The notes under the pieces: generated by a model
Databases searched by the model: none
Seen by the model: the letters and a program-made list of their open reading frames with translations, nothing else
Told to the model about the DNA's origin: nothing
Shown here: piece by piece, positions 12,851 to 26,334 of the stretch
Layout: each line of letters opens with the position of its first letter
Numbering within the stretch: the stretch's first letter is position 1
Translations under genes and position numbers: made by a program
From: Notospermus geniculatus
Lineage: Eukaryota > Nemertea > Pilidiophora > Heteronemertea > Lineidae
Length of the DNA: 64,000 nt
Assembly (NCBI GenBank): GCA_002633025.1
Contig: NMRB01000019.1
Coordinates: forward strand, 500,782-564,781
Direction of reading: 5' to 3'

Positions 12851-13055
12851 TGGGATGGGGTTAAGGATAATGTGCATGACTGGGGTTGAGGTTCATCTCG
12901 AGCGAGCGTCCGGGGCTAATATGGAGTTGCAGAGTGATGTGAGGTCCAGTAGTCTTGAACGTTAGTTGGGATGTTGATATTTTTGGTGGCTGGGAGGGGA
13001 ATGTCGATGGTCGTCAGCTGCCCCTGCATTCAGAGAGACTTTAGTGAAAAGTCTC

Positions 13056-14030
13056 NNNNNNNNNNNNNNNNNNNNNNNNNNNNNNNNNNNNNNNNNNNNN
13101 NNNNNNNNNNNNNNNNNNNNNNNNNNNNNNNNNNNNNNNNNNNNNNNNNNNNNNNNNNNNNNNNNNNNNNNNNNNNNNNNNNNNNNNNNNNNNNNNNNNN
13201 NNNNNNNNNNNNNNNNNNNNNNNNNNNNNNNNNNNNNNNNNNNNNNNNNNNNNNNNNNNNNNNNNNNNNNNNNNNNNNNNNNNNNNNNNNNNNNNNNNNN
13301 NNNNNNNNNNNNNNNNNNNNNNNNNNNNNNNNNNNNNNNNNNNNNNNNNNNNNNNNNNNNNNNNNNNNNNNNNNNNNNNNNNNNNNNNNNNNNNNNNNNN
13401 NNNNNNNNNNNNNNNNNNNNNNNNNNNNNNNNNNNNNNNNNNNNNNNNNNNNNNNNNNNNNNNNNNNNNNNNNNNNNNNNNNNNNNNNNNNNNNNNNNNN
13501 NNNNNNNNNNNNNNNNNNNNNNNNNNNNNNNNNNNNNNNNNNNNNNNNNNNNNNNNNNNNNNNNNNNNNNNNNNNNNNNNNNNNNNNNNNNNNNNNNNNN
13601 NNNNNNNNNNNNNNNNNNNNNNNNNNNNNNNNNNNNNNNNNNNNNNNNNNNNNNNNNNNNNNNNNNNNNNNNNNNNNNNNNNNNNNNNNNNNNNNNNNNN
13701 NNNNNNNNNNNNNNNNNNNNNNNNNNNNNNNNNNNNNNNNNNNNNNNNNNNNNNNNNNNNNNNNNNNNNNNNNNNNNNNNNNNNNNNNNNNNNNNNNNNN
13801 NNNNNNNNNNNNNNNNNNNNNNNNNNNNNNNNNNNNNNNNNNNNNNNNNNNNNNNNNNNNNNNNNNNNNNNNNNNNNNNNNNNNNNNNNNNNNNNNNNNN
13901 NNNNNNNNNNNNNNNNNNNNNNNNNNNNNNNNNNNNNNNNNNNNNNNNNNNNNNNNNNNNNNNNNNNNNNNNNNNNNNNNNNNNNNNNNNNNNNNNNNNN
14001 NNNNNNNNNNNNNNNNNNNNNNNNNNNNNN
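13056..14030. other. Assembly gap (975 N)
   Basis: A run of undetermined bases. Open frames that cross it are artefacts. Exons could be hidden here. Confidence 0.99.
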
Positions 14031-17000
14031 AAAACATCAACTGAAGTATTTAACAGCCAATTCTCTGATCAATACTGAGCATGGAAAAGAATCACGCTGG
14101 TCACGTTTGATAAGCTGAGAACTTCCATGATCAAGTCCAGTAATAAAAGCAATATTTTTTTTATTTATGAAACATCAGGACTGGCTTTATCGAGATAATG
14201 CAATCCTGAGTGATCTTTTCAGGTCCAGCATTGATATAATGGAGTCCCAGACACCTGTTTGTGGCCATAATTGCTCAATCTCCGGTCAGAACGGAAGAAA
14301 AACAGATTTGATCAGAAGAGTCTATGCGACAGCTCGCTGACGTGTCGGTGTCCATTAATGATACTTGTATCTTGGGGGAGAAAAATGCAGCAATTTCAGG
14401 TCCTGATATTTGATGGCCATGTACTTTCACAAACCTTAAGCCACTCACAGGGGTTTGAGGCATCTCCGTGGTACGTCATAGACCGGGGCATCACTCGGGG
14501 GGGGGGGGTTATTGGAGCACCCCACCCCTCAAGCTCCTGTGGAGCCATTGAAGGTTGAACATGACGCCATCCCTTCTCCTAGTTCATTCACATTTTACCT
14601 GTTAAGAATCATTGATATAATCCCGTGACCCTGTGAGTCAGCAGCCAGTCATGTCAAGTTAGCCACCCTTCAGCAAGGAAGGTCTAATGGCCAAACAATA
14701 ATGACATGAGTCAACTGCTCAATTCCCGCTCTGATTCCATTGCTGCACAAAGATGCAATTACAATTAACAAAGGTAGAAACTGGTGAGGGTAGTTGATGA
14801 GATGTTACATTTGCATTTGGCGAGTGGGTAATCAACAATATACGGAACTGATTTCAACTTTTGTGAGTAGTGTCTATAGACCTTTAAGATGAGGGGGGTC
14901 ACCAAAATAATCTTAACATCAATATGGGTATACATTGGAAGCCTTTCGGGATTATCTTCTGTGTTCTATTGACTTGAATAGTTTTTGATTTGGATGATAC
15001 TGAAGAAAGCCATCTTCTCAAATCACACCTTGCCCTTAGGGCTAAGACGTGGAGCAATGGTGAACTTATTTTCCCAACTTTGGTAGAAACCTGGGGAAGA
15101 TGAAAGGAGGGTATTGACTGAAGCAGAAAACTTAAAACTTGACAGAATTCATGTTATCTGAGAGGGGATTTAGATTGTAAATGTTCCCAGGTTTTGCATC
15201 TGATGAACAGTGCGGACCTTCTTTTACTCTGTTTACCTTGTCATGCTCCTTTAGAGGGCTTGGTTCTCACAAAAGCCGATGAAGCAGTCAGCCAGGTTGT
15301 TTACTTTGCGAAGCAGAATCTGATTTGCAAGGTCTCCTGGGAAAAGGATGTCAGCTTAAGAAAAATTGTGTCCAAATACCTCTACTGATTGGCATGAAGA
15401 GTGTGATGAAGTACAAGGGCAACATTGCTGACTCAGCTGCCAAGAATTACATCCCTAAGAAAACCTACCGTAACAAAGACTACAAGTGGTGTCATTTTTT
15501 TGTGACAAACTCCTGGAATTATCCATCATTCAATTTAGCAGACTAATCTTGTTCAGCATGCAATAAAGAAAAAATAGAGAAAATAGATCACAGATGCAAC
15601 GAATCACATACTCCAGGCCATTTAAGTACAGTCTGATTGGAAATGAGATTTATCTAAGTTTGGCCGTCCATCGTAATGTGATTACATATGATCTACTTTG
15701 CCACAGGGATTCGGTTTTCTCTTACCAGTTTGGACTAAATGAATAAGAGGAAGCATGCCTGGGGTAGAATTTGAATGTGGAAGTACTGATTGAGTTTGAT
15801 GTCATCCATTTAATACATACTCGTTATGCTGTTGATTAGCTGGTTAATGTGTCCTTCTTTGCACCTGGATTTCTAGTCACCTCTTGGCATTGGAGTCACT
15901 GTGGCATTGGAAACGTCTATCACTGCGGTGGTTCCTATTCCTAGTGGACTCATCTTTCACCTCTCCGAGGAATCGCCGTGGTGAAGTGGCTCGGGTCTCT
16001 GGCTAGTGGTCACAAGGGCCCGAGATCGCTCTCCACTTGTTGGCGTGAGACTCTGGCAAAGTGTCTTTACCTCAATTGGCTCACCCACCCAGGTGCTTAA
16101 GCAGTACCCAGCCGGCAGAAATGATTTACAGATGAATTGTTAAGTAAGTTAACAAGCCTAACGGCAAAACTGACTTTTTGCGGACATAACCGCCCATATA
16201 GGCTTACATTAAACGGCACGCTGGTGACCTAGTTACCACCTAGTTCATGCATGCACACACTCGATGTACATCGTATACACAGTGCTCGCGAGCGTACACG
16301 CCGTTGAGACAAGACTGTTCGAGTCAACGTATATATTTGAATGATTTTACATGTATTAGGCATGGAAACTGTTGCTACACATAAAAGAATGAGTTGAAGT
16401 ATGGTACCTTACCTGATGAAGGGTTACTAATGGTATCACAGCGCGTCGAACATCTCAAGTGATGAAAATGATGGCGGCCATTGTTTAATGAAGCATAGTG
16501 TGCCGCTCAGATCATGTGATCCAATATATGACTAACCAGACGGCGCCCTCAAATTTAACCTCGAAATTTTTTCAAAAAAAACGTACAAAAAACTCGAAGC
16601 CGGTGAAATAATTCAAACTTCTATATTCGGGACACGCTTTGACTCCAAATGATTTGAATGTGCATATGTCAACAGATTACGTGAGAGGAAAGGGTCGAAA
16701 AATAGGGGAGAAATTGAAGCTAAAAGGGTGATGATTTTTTTAGTGGTGAGAGTGCCTGAAGCCCAGCTCACCAACAGCACATGACTGGTGAACAATTAAA
16801 TTGCTGATGATGAATCATTCGTGTTGTTGTTTGCATCCCTCAGAAACCCAGGGTAACTGATCCTGGCACACTATTTCCTTTCACAGCTAGAGTTCTTTAA
16901 AGATGCATGAATCTTGTGTCACGGTGTTATGATATGTCATGAAAGCCTGATGGTGTTGGAAATCCAGCAAATTGGAAGTGGCATGGTTGCTGTTGGATTA

Positions 17001-19344
17001 GAGCTTGGGATACATCTGTAACTGTCACTTTGTTTAGCTGGACTGGGTACCGCTGTTTTGAGATTCCATGCATCGCCGTCGAGTGCACACCCGGCGTCAC
17101 CAGCCGATTTTGCTTGTCAGCGATCAGATCGTTTGCGATATCGCCTGGTGTGCTGCCTGCTTTAGTTACAAGATTTTCCTCAGCCACGACGTGAAGTAAT
17201 CAACCCGACAAACACGCCACATCTTGTTCTACAACCTCAGCCCATTTGTGTCCACCTCTGACCTGACACCTCCAATAATACTACCTCAGCCAACCTGATA
17301 CAATCTAAGTAATGTATTGATAAATCAATTGGGGCATTATGGTTCAGAAGTCTTTACTGTCCTTTGATCCAACGTAATTAGACACGGTGCTTTCCTTGCT
17401 AAGCCATGTGATGTGAGACTATTGGAACTTTCTCATCCCCTAATGGCTCACCGTTATTGACCATAACACAGTGGGTGTGAGGTCAACAATTAATGGAATT
17501 ACCTCTGGATGAAAGATGGTAGCTTTTTTGATGTTTTCTTTGTAACTGTAACAAACTGGTATGTTATCGATCCATGGCTTTTCTTGATCTATTACTTACC
17601 CTGATGACCAATCAACAGGAATTCTGGCCGCAATCCTGAAGACAGAACTGCCAGAAATGGCACAGGATCTGCGGCGGGCGGCTATAGTTTTGTTGAAAGA
17701 CAAAATTTACCTGTTTGATGATCAGTGCCGAACACAGAAGATGGAGATTTGTCTGTGCAGAATGCAAGAATGTCAATGGTCATCTTCTACGGACCTACCT
17801 GGTTAGATACTCGTTGGCCCAGCCCAAGTAAACCTTGTCGAAAATCGGGGTGGATGCACACTTAGGGCCTACCTTATTAACATACCTGTAGTTTCTGGCA
17901 TAAAATCTCATGCCAGGACTACAAAGCCATCCACATCCAACAAGATCCCCTGAAAAGTCAGCAGTGTAGCGACTTGTCTCCTCATTTCATCGTGATCAAA
18001 TATATCTTTATTTCATTTTCTCCAGAATAAGCTTTGGCCATTAGCGTCAACCACATGTCACCACCAGTCAAATTCAACAGTCATCAATGAAACCAGTTGA
18101 TAGTACCATCAACATGCTTGTGACACACCCAAGTTGACAAAAATGTCACCGCCCATCTCCCCACAGCGTACCAGATTGGTGGTACATCCTGTGTCATAGA
18201 CATATCAATAATCAGCAAGAGCAAAGACCCTTTTACGATGCAGAAACTGAAGACGTCAACTAAGTAAGTTATTGGCAAATCAATGCTCAACTAATGGTTC
18301 TTGACGTATTGGATTTTCCGAGCCTGAGGGTTCCAGCGGCATGCCGTGCCAGATCGAGTTGGTGATTTTCCTTCCGCCCTCACTGTGAGACTGAGCATGT
18401 TTGCATAATTCTGTTTCTCTAGGCTCCAATATTTTGGCGTAACATGACAACAAACAAGGTACAAAAAAGCAAATTGCCTGGGCATGGCTGTTGGGTTAGA
18501 AGGTACTTTTGTATCTTTGGTTGTCGTCATATGCGGTGCCGTCTGCCAAAGTCTGTATTGTTTTGATCAGAGATGATTCTAGACCCTTTCGTCAGGAAGG
18601 TGTCAGATTCTGTCCCTTGGAGTCGGCCAGTCTTATCCTGAATGCTACTGAGTGTCCTCAGTACAGGTCAGTTCTCCGGGGTTGATGTCTCGAAGTACTG
18701 CAGCAAAGACGAATGATTCGATTTGTTCAATGTTAGATGTCTTTAGTGGATTATTTGTAGCATCTGGCCTTCAGAAATCAATTCACGAATTTGGACTGAG
18801 ATAGGGACCATCAATTTTCTGGTCTTTATCAGAAAAAAAAGAAATGTTCCAAACCGAACTTTTTATGACCTCAATCAAACCTACAAAAACATGTTGCTAA
18901 TACAGATGCAATCGTCTGAGTGTTTTCTGGTCATGAATCTTTATTCAATTGCTTCTCTTTGCGTGATTTGTTTGTCAGGAAAGGAAATCGGGCTGCCACT
19001 TTCTCCATCTGAGTAATCAGTCGAGGGGTTACCCTCGGGCAGTGGTGAGTTAGAGTGACAGTTGTTGGTTCTCAATAGCTCCAACATGCTATCTGAATTG
19101 TAATATATTCTATGCTTAGGTTGTCAGGAGTGATGCAATGGAAACATCTCCGAGGTTTGGCGTCTTCCGCCCGTATCTCACGGTCATGTCAACCTGTGAT
19201 GAGTCTGTGGCGACTGCTGTATTGACATCAGTGGCGTCAGCTCTGTGGTCTTTTACACTCAGAAGCGAATTTCTTGATAAATATCTGTGGGAACGAAAAA
19301 GAGAGATTAAAGGAAGTGCAGTTTCTTGTATTAAGACTCTCCTC
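14031..19344. other. Gene-free stretch with little recognisable content
   Basis: I found no coding exon with family resemblance. There is a run of 12 G at 14497-14508. Near 15970-16030 a plus-strand stretch (GTGGTGAAGTGGCTCGGGTC) resembles a tRNA A-box region but lacks a good B-box. The ORF at 16927-17187 (-) is unassigned. This may be intergenic, or a long intron of a gene with exons in a gap or outside. Confidence 0.4.
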
Positions 19345-19495
19345 CTCGTGGGCGTCTTCTCGCACAAGTTGGCTCTCAATCACCAATTCAGCATTGTTGG
19401 TTTCTTTACGGCTTACCTCTTGACCAGCGACACAAATGTCTGTCAAGAGTTTCCTACAGCCCGGGTTGCCCATAGAGCCATGCCAGCTGAGCTTC
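19345..19495. mobile_element. Dispersed foldback element, degenerate copy 1
   Basis: Arms related to AGTTGGCTCTCAAT and TTGCCCATAGAGCC flank a core containing GGTTTCTTTACGGCTTACC and TTGACCAGCGACAC. The same arm and core arrangement occurs at 21.3, 34.2-34.6, 49.5, 51.0 and 62.4 kb, so it is a repeated family. This copy lies within the 163-codon open frame at 19138-19629, which argues against that frame being a gene. Confidence 0.55.
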
Positions 19496-22050
19496 TCAGG
19501 ATTATACATCTTGTGGATGCCCCTCAGTTCAATACAACCTTATCTATCCCAATACCATGCGAGATGAAGATCTCTCTTTGGTATTTGAGATCCCCAAATT
19601 GTGTAGAGGGGAGCTCCATGACACAGTAATATGGCTTCGGCTGATGCGGGACTGAGAAAATTAAGTTAGCATCCCTGTTAGGAGATCAAATATTTTGGCT
19701 AACAAAATAAAGGATAACCAGGGTGAAGAAATAGAATAAGGAAAGACAAAGAAAAAGAAAAGTGAGAAGAGTTTGTGTTTATCCTGGCAGGGTAACTTGA
19801 CACAAAGATGGAGGACTTCAATGACCTTCTGCTGCTATATTTTTAATCTTATTATTTCTCTATAAGATTATGATTTGTGTGGTTTTGTTGATATTTAAAA
19901 CCTTCCACCAGACATAAATAAGGTTTCATGACAGTGATATAGTATTCTAGACTTATAATTGAAAACCCAAGGTCGCATGTATTATTAACAAGCATCATTT
20001 TATTACTATTCCAAGTTACTGTATCGAAGAACAAAGGTGTGCCAGCAGTCAATAACGTAGGGTGGAGTTCTATACCGCTTGTAGGTAGTCAGCGATTTTT
20101 TGATGTGGGGAGGAGTGGAGTTACTCGTTAGAACATCAAACAATTATTTCTATGAAGAAAGAGGAGCTCCTTCCTATCTTGCTTTTCATCCATCCTGCGT
20201 CTGATGCTGGGGGAGTTTCTACGCAAATAAAAAGTAATCATCAGTTTTGCGCAACTGATGCAAAGGATTTCTGTTTCAGTTTCATTCTTTCACTTTGAAG
20301 GGGAATAGATTGCAAACCAGAGGGGCAGTTTTCCTCACATTCCACAAAACGTCCTCCCACAGCATTGCTTTGGTCTTGCTCCTCTTTGTAAAAATATGTG
20401 GATGTGGAATAGAAGACTTGGTTCCTCGGCTACATCAGACCTGGAAATACTTGATTCGGCTGCATCATACTTGGTCAGATTTGTTTCGGCCACATTAGAC
20501 TTTGACAGACATTCAACACCTGTGCAGTTTCGGCAAGCAATAAACAATGTGGACATCAGACACGGCCTGAAAACAGATATCTCCTTCTTAATCAGTTTCT
20601 CCTGACATGTCAACAGGATTAGGATTATCTCATGAGGATTAGGCTTTTGTTAAACAGAAGAAAGCAGAATTAGCATCAAAGGTCCTCTGATGGTATTTAG
20701 CAGACTCCATAAAGCTATCAACAAATACCTACACTCAGATATTTGTATGTACCGATAGACAAAAGTATCCTTGTGGATCACATTCCATCATTTGATGACA
20801 GCCTTAAAGTAGTCCTTTGTGACTTGCCGAGGGTCTGCTTTGACCTTGGATTATACTTACATTTGTGTAGATTATACGCATCAATACAGGTATCAACAAA
20901 TAAAGAGGATGAACACGAAACCCACTTTTCTTAATAACGAAGTTCTGAATCTGTATCAACCGTTTTTGCTGTTGCCAGCTTAGAAGAAATATGTGGTGCA
21001 ATAAACATTCGTTCTTTTGCCATATTGGAACTTTAGTCTCATTTTATTGATGATACCAGAAACCTAATCTTTGCTTTATTCAATGATCCTGTGAAAAGAC
21101 TTGGTATAATAAAAGGAGTCGTCCTCCAAAAATCTTGCAAATTTCCGACCCCAACCGGGGTCTTCTACAGGTAGGCTGGCACTTTCAAGTCGAGCTACCA
21201 GAAGTGTAATGTGAAAAGACTTGGCAGGAGAATTTCATCGTTTATCATCATTGGTTATCGTACCGTAGGGTCAACCTTCCTCCAGAGTTTTCTCATGCAG
21301 TTGGCTCTATGGGTAACTTGGCTGTTGAAAAATATGGGGTAGTTTGTATCACTGGTTAAGGCATAAACCACTAAAAAATCTAAAAACCACAGTGAATTGC
21401 CATTGAGAGCCAGCTTGCGCAAGAAAACTCACGTGAATGGGCGTCTTCAGTCCCCGCTTCCATGTAGTTGTTGATAACCACTGCCATATTTTGCCCCCAG
21501 CTTTGATGTACATTTACAAATTTCTCTACAAAGGAAACCAACGATAGTACTCTTTACCGTACAAGGTATGAATATGTGGCATCCCGGAGCAGTCAGCTTT
21601 CTTTACTCCATCGGTCTTCCTCGGCTTTTGTAAAACCAATACTAACATCAAGCAAAGAGGTTTCCTCAAGCAGTTTAGGTGGCACATACATCAAAACAAC
21701 TTTTTAGGTCTTGATATTGTTTGATGCATGCTCTGTAATCTTGCCATTAACCTGTGATAAATAAAGACTGATGGGAATTCAACTGAGTCAGCTCAATACT
21801 TATCTTTTTCCTGAACTTAGGAAGGACGAGGAAAAGGAGACCGTTTTCTTAAGAAAGAAAGTAGGAAAGGTGTATTTGTGGAATGTGGGATACTTAGGCC
21901 TATAATTCTTTGACTTTATACCCAATATGCTATCATCCTCTGGAATTCAATCCTAGTCATGATTTTGGCCAACTTCTATGTTTCTCGCAGGTTTGGCAGA
22001 CTGTTCTTTGACTTTGTGTGGTACATTTTACAATAGACAAGTTTCGCTTG
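19496..22050. other. Gene-free stretch
   Basis: Apart from the foldback copy at 21.29-21.43 kb, no supported coding exon, RNA gene or array is visible. The open frames here are short and unmatched. Confidence 0.4.
21294..21434. mobile_element. Dispersed foldback element, copy 2
   Basis: The left arm GAGTTTTCTCATGCAGTTGG and continuing GCTCTATGGGTAACTT is inverted at the right as GAATTGCCATTGAGAGCC followed by AAGAAAACTCACGTGAA. The core holds CACTGGTTAAGGCATAAACC, shared with the other copies. It is about 140 bp with no coding capacity, as expected of a MITE. Confidence 0.65.
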
Positions 22051-22174
22051 TTGCCATCTTGCCCAAATTAGGTCATCACCATGGGAATTCTCATCCAGAG
22101 TGACAGATGATTGGTTCTCCCATCCCATAGTGGGAGAAATCCCCATGACCATGACCTAATTTTGGCAAGATGGC
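22051..22174. mobile_element. Foldback MITE-like element
   Basis: Inverted arms of about 41 bp (22051-22092 and 22134-22174) carry TTGCCATCTTGCCCAAATTA and its imperfect reverse complement, separated by about 40 bp. It folds into a long hairpin. It is unrelated in sequence to the family at 21.3 kb. No open frame. Confidence 0.65.
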
Positions 22175-23893
22175 TGTTAAAAAAGTCATCTATAGAGTAT
22201 GGCTATCTGCTGATTAGTTTCATCATTGTTCTGAGCATGTGAACCATCTTCAACAATTCTTACAGAACTGAACGTTCCTGTCACTCTCTCTTTGGCTGCA
22301 GTGTACCATACAAACTGTCAAATAATTGGCCTGAACTAGCTACATTGTCAAACCTGTTTGATTATCCGCAGGTCTCAGCGTCTCAGCCACAGTCTGTAAC
22401 TTTGACAGATGATACATTAATTGGTGATAAACCCTGCATTGTCTAAATTTTATGATCTTTCTAATAAAAGCTTGAGCCTAGCGCCTAAGGACAAGATATT
22501 TCAAAACGAATATGATCCGACCAGGCCTCCAAATAAAAGGAAAGATGCATGTCTAATAGTTCTGGTGATAATGGATGAATAGCAGTATTGTCATGGTTGG
22601 CTTTGATGTTGCCTGGAGTTTGGTGGAGGCCCATTTCTTTCTTTGTCATTATTGTCCGTGAATGCTAACGGCGAAAAAGGTGAACTAGGTTCACCAACTG
22701 CATTGGCTTTCTGTCTCTGTTGTTGCTGCGTTCGCTTCAGCAGACAGTTCTTGACTATTTGATAAAGTAATGACCCTCTCCCAGCTAGTCCAATCATTAC
22801 AACCAAGTTTTTTTTCTCTAATTTATTCCAGCAAGTCTGTATGTAAGAAGACATTAAAGTGATGTTAAAAGGCCATCAAATTGTCTTCTGACGTACAGGG
22901 TGTTTGACCACCACTATCTCTTGTGGTGCTTGCTACCTCGTTTATTGATTCCTAGCCATTCGTCTCTCCCGTTTTCTCTTGTATCTCAAAGGAAAAAACC
23001 AATGGTGGCTATGTGAGGCTATTACTGTGGGGGACTAATCGGGAAGGTTTTTTTGTCCCACATCCTGTGGGATATGTATCAGACTTTTTTCTGTGGTTGT
23101 AACCATCAAACGATTCGTTGGGAGAAATAGACTTTGCAAAAAAGGTGTCTGCATGAGTGACCAGTTTTTTTGTCGATCCGTGATGGTCAGTAGTGTGCAG
23201 GCTGAATGGTAAAAACCTATTTTGTGTCTTATTGTTGTTGTCTTGTCTGGGGAATTCACTCCCTTATTTCTTCGTCTTATTTTATTTGTTTGGTGAGTAG
23301 GTTAAGGACCCATTGAATGAAACTCCAGCCTATAAGGAACAGACAGGCCATCGCTCTCTGTTGTTAAGTAAAGGCTCCTCATAGGAGCTTTCTCTTCTAT
23401 GTTGGCTCTCCTTGCGCAACGCAGCCGTAGAAAACTGTTGGAAGTCATTTTGGTCACTTGGCACTTCAGTTACTGTAAATATTCTTTCATTTCTTTTGGT
23501 TTGTGTCATTTTGAGGGTTTTAGAAGAAATAGTTGGAAGGGATTCTGGTGACACCTGGTAAAAGATCTATGGATGCAATTAAGATAAGAGAAATAATGGA
23601 TTATTGCCAAGTGGTCCTCATCTGAATATCAGGCTCGGACATTGAACCAAACAAAATTGGTAATCACCTTGGAAACCGTACCATATGGTAATAAATTTTG
23701 ATCGTGTGGCGAGTCGGTGGAAGTGTTCGCAGGTTAAGGAGAAAAATTGCATAAATTACCATGTTTCTATTGTTCATCACGAGAATCTTGTGATAAATAA
23801 CAATGTTTGGTATTATATGAAGATTTATTGACTGGGAATGTACGGCCTGGAGATGATTGCAAATTGCACACAAATGGATTTGTGTCCTGAGTT
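22175..23893. other. Gene-free stretch, no recognisable content
   Basis: No supported coding exon, repeat array or RNA signal. The open frames at 22591-22854 (-), 23035-23259 (-) and 23330-23554 (-) are short and unrecognised. Confidence 0.4.
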
Positions 23894-23999
23894 GTGGAGC
23901 TGAGACACGTTTTGGTTTGGAGTAAGGTCACTTGCTGAGTGATCAAGATCTGAAAGAATAAGGTTTAATCATTTGCTGAATGCTGATACGTATTGTCAT

Positions 24000-24340
24000 T
24001 TGCCTGAAGGATATGGTCGGGATCATTTGCTGATAGGTCATGGTTTTATTGCTTGTTACTAGGTCAAGATCGAATCATTTACTGATACATGTAGGTCAAG
24101 GTCGAATCATTTACTGATAGGCCAAGGTCCAATTTTACTGATAGGCCAATTGTCCAATCATTTACTGATACATCTAGGTCAAGGTCCAATCATTTACTGA
24201 TAAGTCTTTGTCAAGGTCTAATCATTACTAATAGGTCAAGGTCTTACCATATAGGTCAAGGTCATATCATTTACTGACAGGTGAAGGTAATCATTTACTT
24301 GAAAAGTCAAGTATATTCAATGTCAGATTTGTCAAGCTCT
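24000..24340. repeat. Minisatellite rich in AGGTCA half-sites (second copy about 25360-25680)
   Basis: About a dozen imperfect units of 20-30 bp alternate TAGGTCAAGGTC with AATCATTTACTGATA. AGGTCA and TCAAGGTC words recur in most units, and one unit contains TCAAGGTCA. That matches the monomeric nuclear-receptor site of the NR5A/ERR type, but simple repetition explains it equally well. Confidence 0.7.
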
Positions 24341-24954
24341 GGTTGCTCTCTGAATCATCAATACGTGATTGCTGAGTTATCGAAGTCTAATTGCTTCTGA
24401 AATGGCCAGGAAAGGCTAATAAGGTATTGGATGATAACGGTGCTGTTGCCTCCGAGTTTCCCTAAACCACCTGCCTTCAGTTTCTCGATATTTTCTTTTC
24501 CCATGTAGATTTCAGGAAGGAAGAAGAAACAGATAGCTGGCGATGTTGGTAATGCGTCAAACTGTTTTGAAAGAGGTGAAAAATAAACAAAGCAGTTGCT
24601 TATCGTCATGGGAACGGTGTATAAAACATGCTTTGGGATTGATAACGTTGAAGAAGGAGAATTTGACCCCCGGCGGTCAGTTATTTTCTTCTTAAAGAAT
24701 GGAGAATGTAATTGCAACTTAGTGATGAGCTTGGTGGTATTAAAATCTCTTCTTCCAACAATGGTACAGATATTCTGATTCGAAGGAAGACCTGGAGGTG
24801 GAGTGGACTTATTTGACTGTTTGGTGCCTGGCATCCTGGATCTCCACGTCTATTGGCTTCGTCAGAAGACTACGCCACTACAGTCAGAAGGCGAAGCGAT
24901 TTGACAACGCTTGGTAGTCAAGATGGGTGTCTGGAGTTCAGGGAATTTCCCGAT

Positions 24955-25259
24955 NNNNNNNNNNNNNNNNNNNNNNNNNNNNNNNNNNNNNNNNNNNNNN
25001 NNNNNNNNNNNNNNNNNNNNNNNNNNNNNNNNNNNNNNNNNNNNNNNNNNNNNNNNNNNNNNNNNNNNNNNNNNNNNNNNNNNNNNNNNNNNNNNNNNNN
25101 NNNNNNNNNNNNNNNNNNNNNNNNNNNNNNNNNNNNNNNNNNNNNNNNNNNNNNNNNNNNNNNNNNNNNNNNNNNNNNNNNNNNNNNNNNNNNNNNNNNN
25201 NNNNNNNNNNNNNNNNNNNNNNNNNNNNNNNNNNNNNNNNNNNNNNNNNNNNNNNNNNN
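24955..25259. other. Assembly gap (305 N)
   Basis: Undetermined bases bounded precisely by the two duplicate copies. Open frames that cross it are artefacts. Confidence 0.99.
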
Positions 25260-26334
25260 GTGGAGCTGAGACACGTTTTGGTTTGGAGTAAGGTCACTTG
25301 CTGAGTGATCAAGATCTGAAAGAATAAGGTTTAATCATTTGCTGAATGCTGATACGTATTGTCATTTGCCTGAAGGATATGGTCGGGATCATTTGCTGAT
25401 AGGTCAAGGTTTATTGCTTGTTACTAGGTCCAGATCGAATCATTTACTGATACATGTAGGTCAAGGTCGAATCATTTACTGATAGGCCAAGGCCCAATTT
25501 TACTGATAGGTCAATTGTCCAATCATTTACTGATACATCTAGGTCAAGGTCCAATCATTTACTGATAAGTCTTTGTCAAGGTCTAATCATTACTAATAGG
25601 TCAATGTCTTACCATATAGGTCAAGGTCATATCATTTACTGACAGGTGAAGGTAATCATTTACTTGAAAAGTCAAGTATATTCAATGTCAGATTTGCCAA
25701 GCTCTGGTTGCTCTCTGAATCATCAATACGTGATTGCTGAGTTATTGAAGTCTAATTGCTTCTGAAATGGCCAGGAAAGGCTAATAAGGTATTGGATGAT
25801 AACGGTGCTGTTGCCTCCGAGTTTCCCTCAACCACCTGCCTTCAGCGTTTGTCGATATTTTCTTTTCTCGTGTAGATTTCAGGAAGGAAGAAGAAACAGA
25901 TAGCTGGCGATGTTGGTAATGCGTCAAACTGTTTTGAAAGAGGTGAAAAATAAACAAAGCAGTTGCTTATCGTCATGGGAACGGTGTATAAAACATGCTT
26001 TGGGATTGATAACGTTGAAGAAGGAGAATTCGACCCCAGGCGGTCAGTTATTTTCTTCTTAAAGAATGGAGAATGTAATTGCAACTTAGTGATGAGCTTG
26101 GTGGTATTAAAATCTCTTCTTCCAACAATGGTACAGATATTCTGATTCGAAGGAAGACCTGGAGGGTGAGTGGACTTATTTGACTGTTTATTGGTGCCTG
26201 GCATCCTGGATCTCCACGTCTATTGGCTTCGTCAGAAGACTACGCCACTACAGTCAGAAGGCGAAGCGATGTGACAACGCTTGGTAGTCAAGATGGGTGC
26301 GTGGAGTTCAGGGAATTTCCCGATGCTGATCAAC

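Larger units (their letters stand above)
23894..26334. repeat. 1.06-1.08 kb duplication on both sides of an assembly gap
   Basis: Copy 1 (23894-24954) and copy 2 (25260-26334) are near-identical. Both start GTGGAGCTGAGACACGTTTT and both end at GGGAATTTCCCGAT. The 305-N gap begins exactly where copy 1 ends and stops exactly where copy 2 starts. The 158-codon minus frame of copy 1 (24358-24834) is shortened and altered in copy 2, so coding conservation is absent. The pattern suggests an unresolved tandem repeat or alternative haplotypes. Confidence 0.85.

Noticed and set aside
13030-14078. Long open frames of about 340 codons on both strands
   Set aside because: They consist almost entirely of undetermined bases in the 975-N gap.
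19138-19629. 163-codon plus-strand frame
   Set aside because: It runs through a degenerate copy of a dispersed foldback element and matches no protein family.
24358-24834. 158-codon minus-strand frame as a possible gene
   Set aside because: The near-identical copy at 25842-26204 is frameshifted and truncated, with no sign of coding conservation and no family match.
24853-25312. Open frames of 118-138 codons on both strands
   Set aside because: They span the 305-N gap; only a few residues at each end are real.
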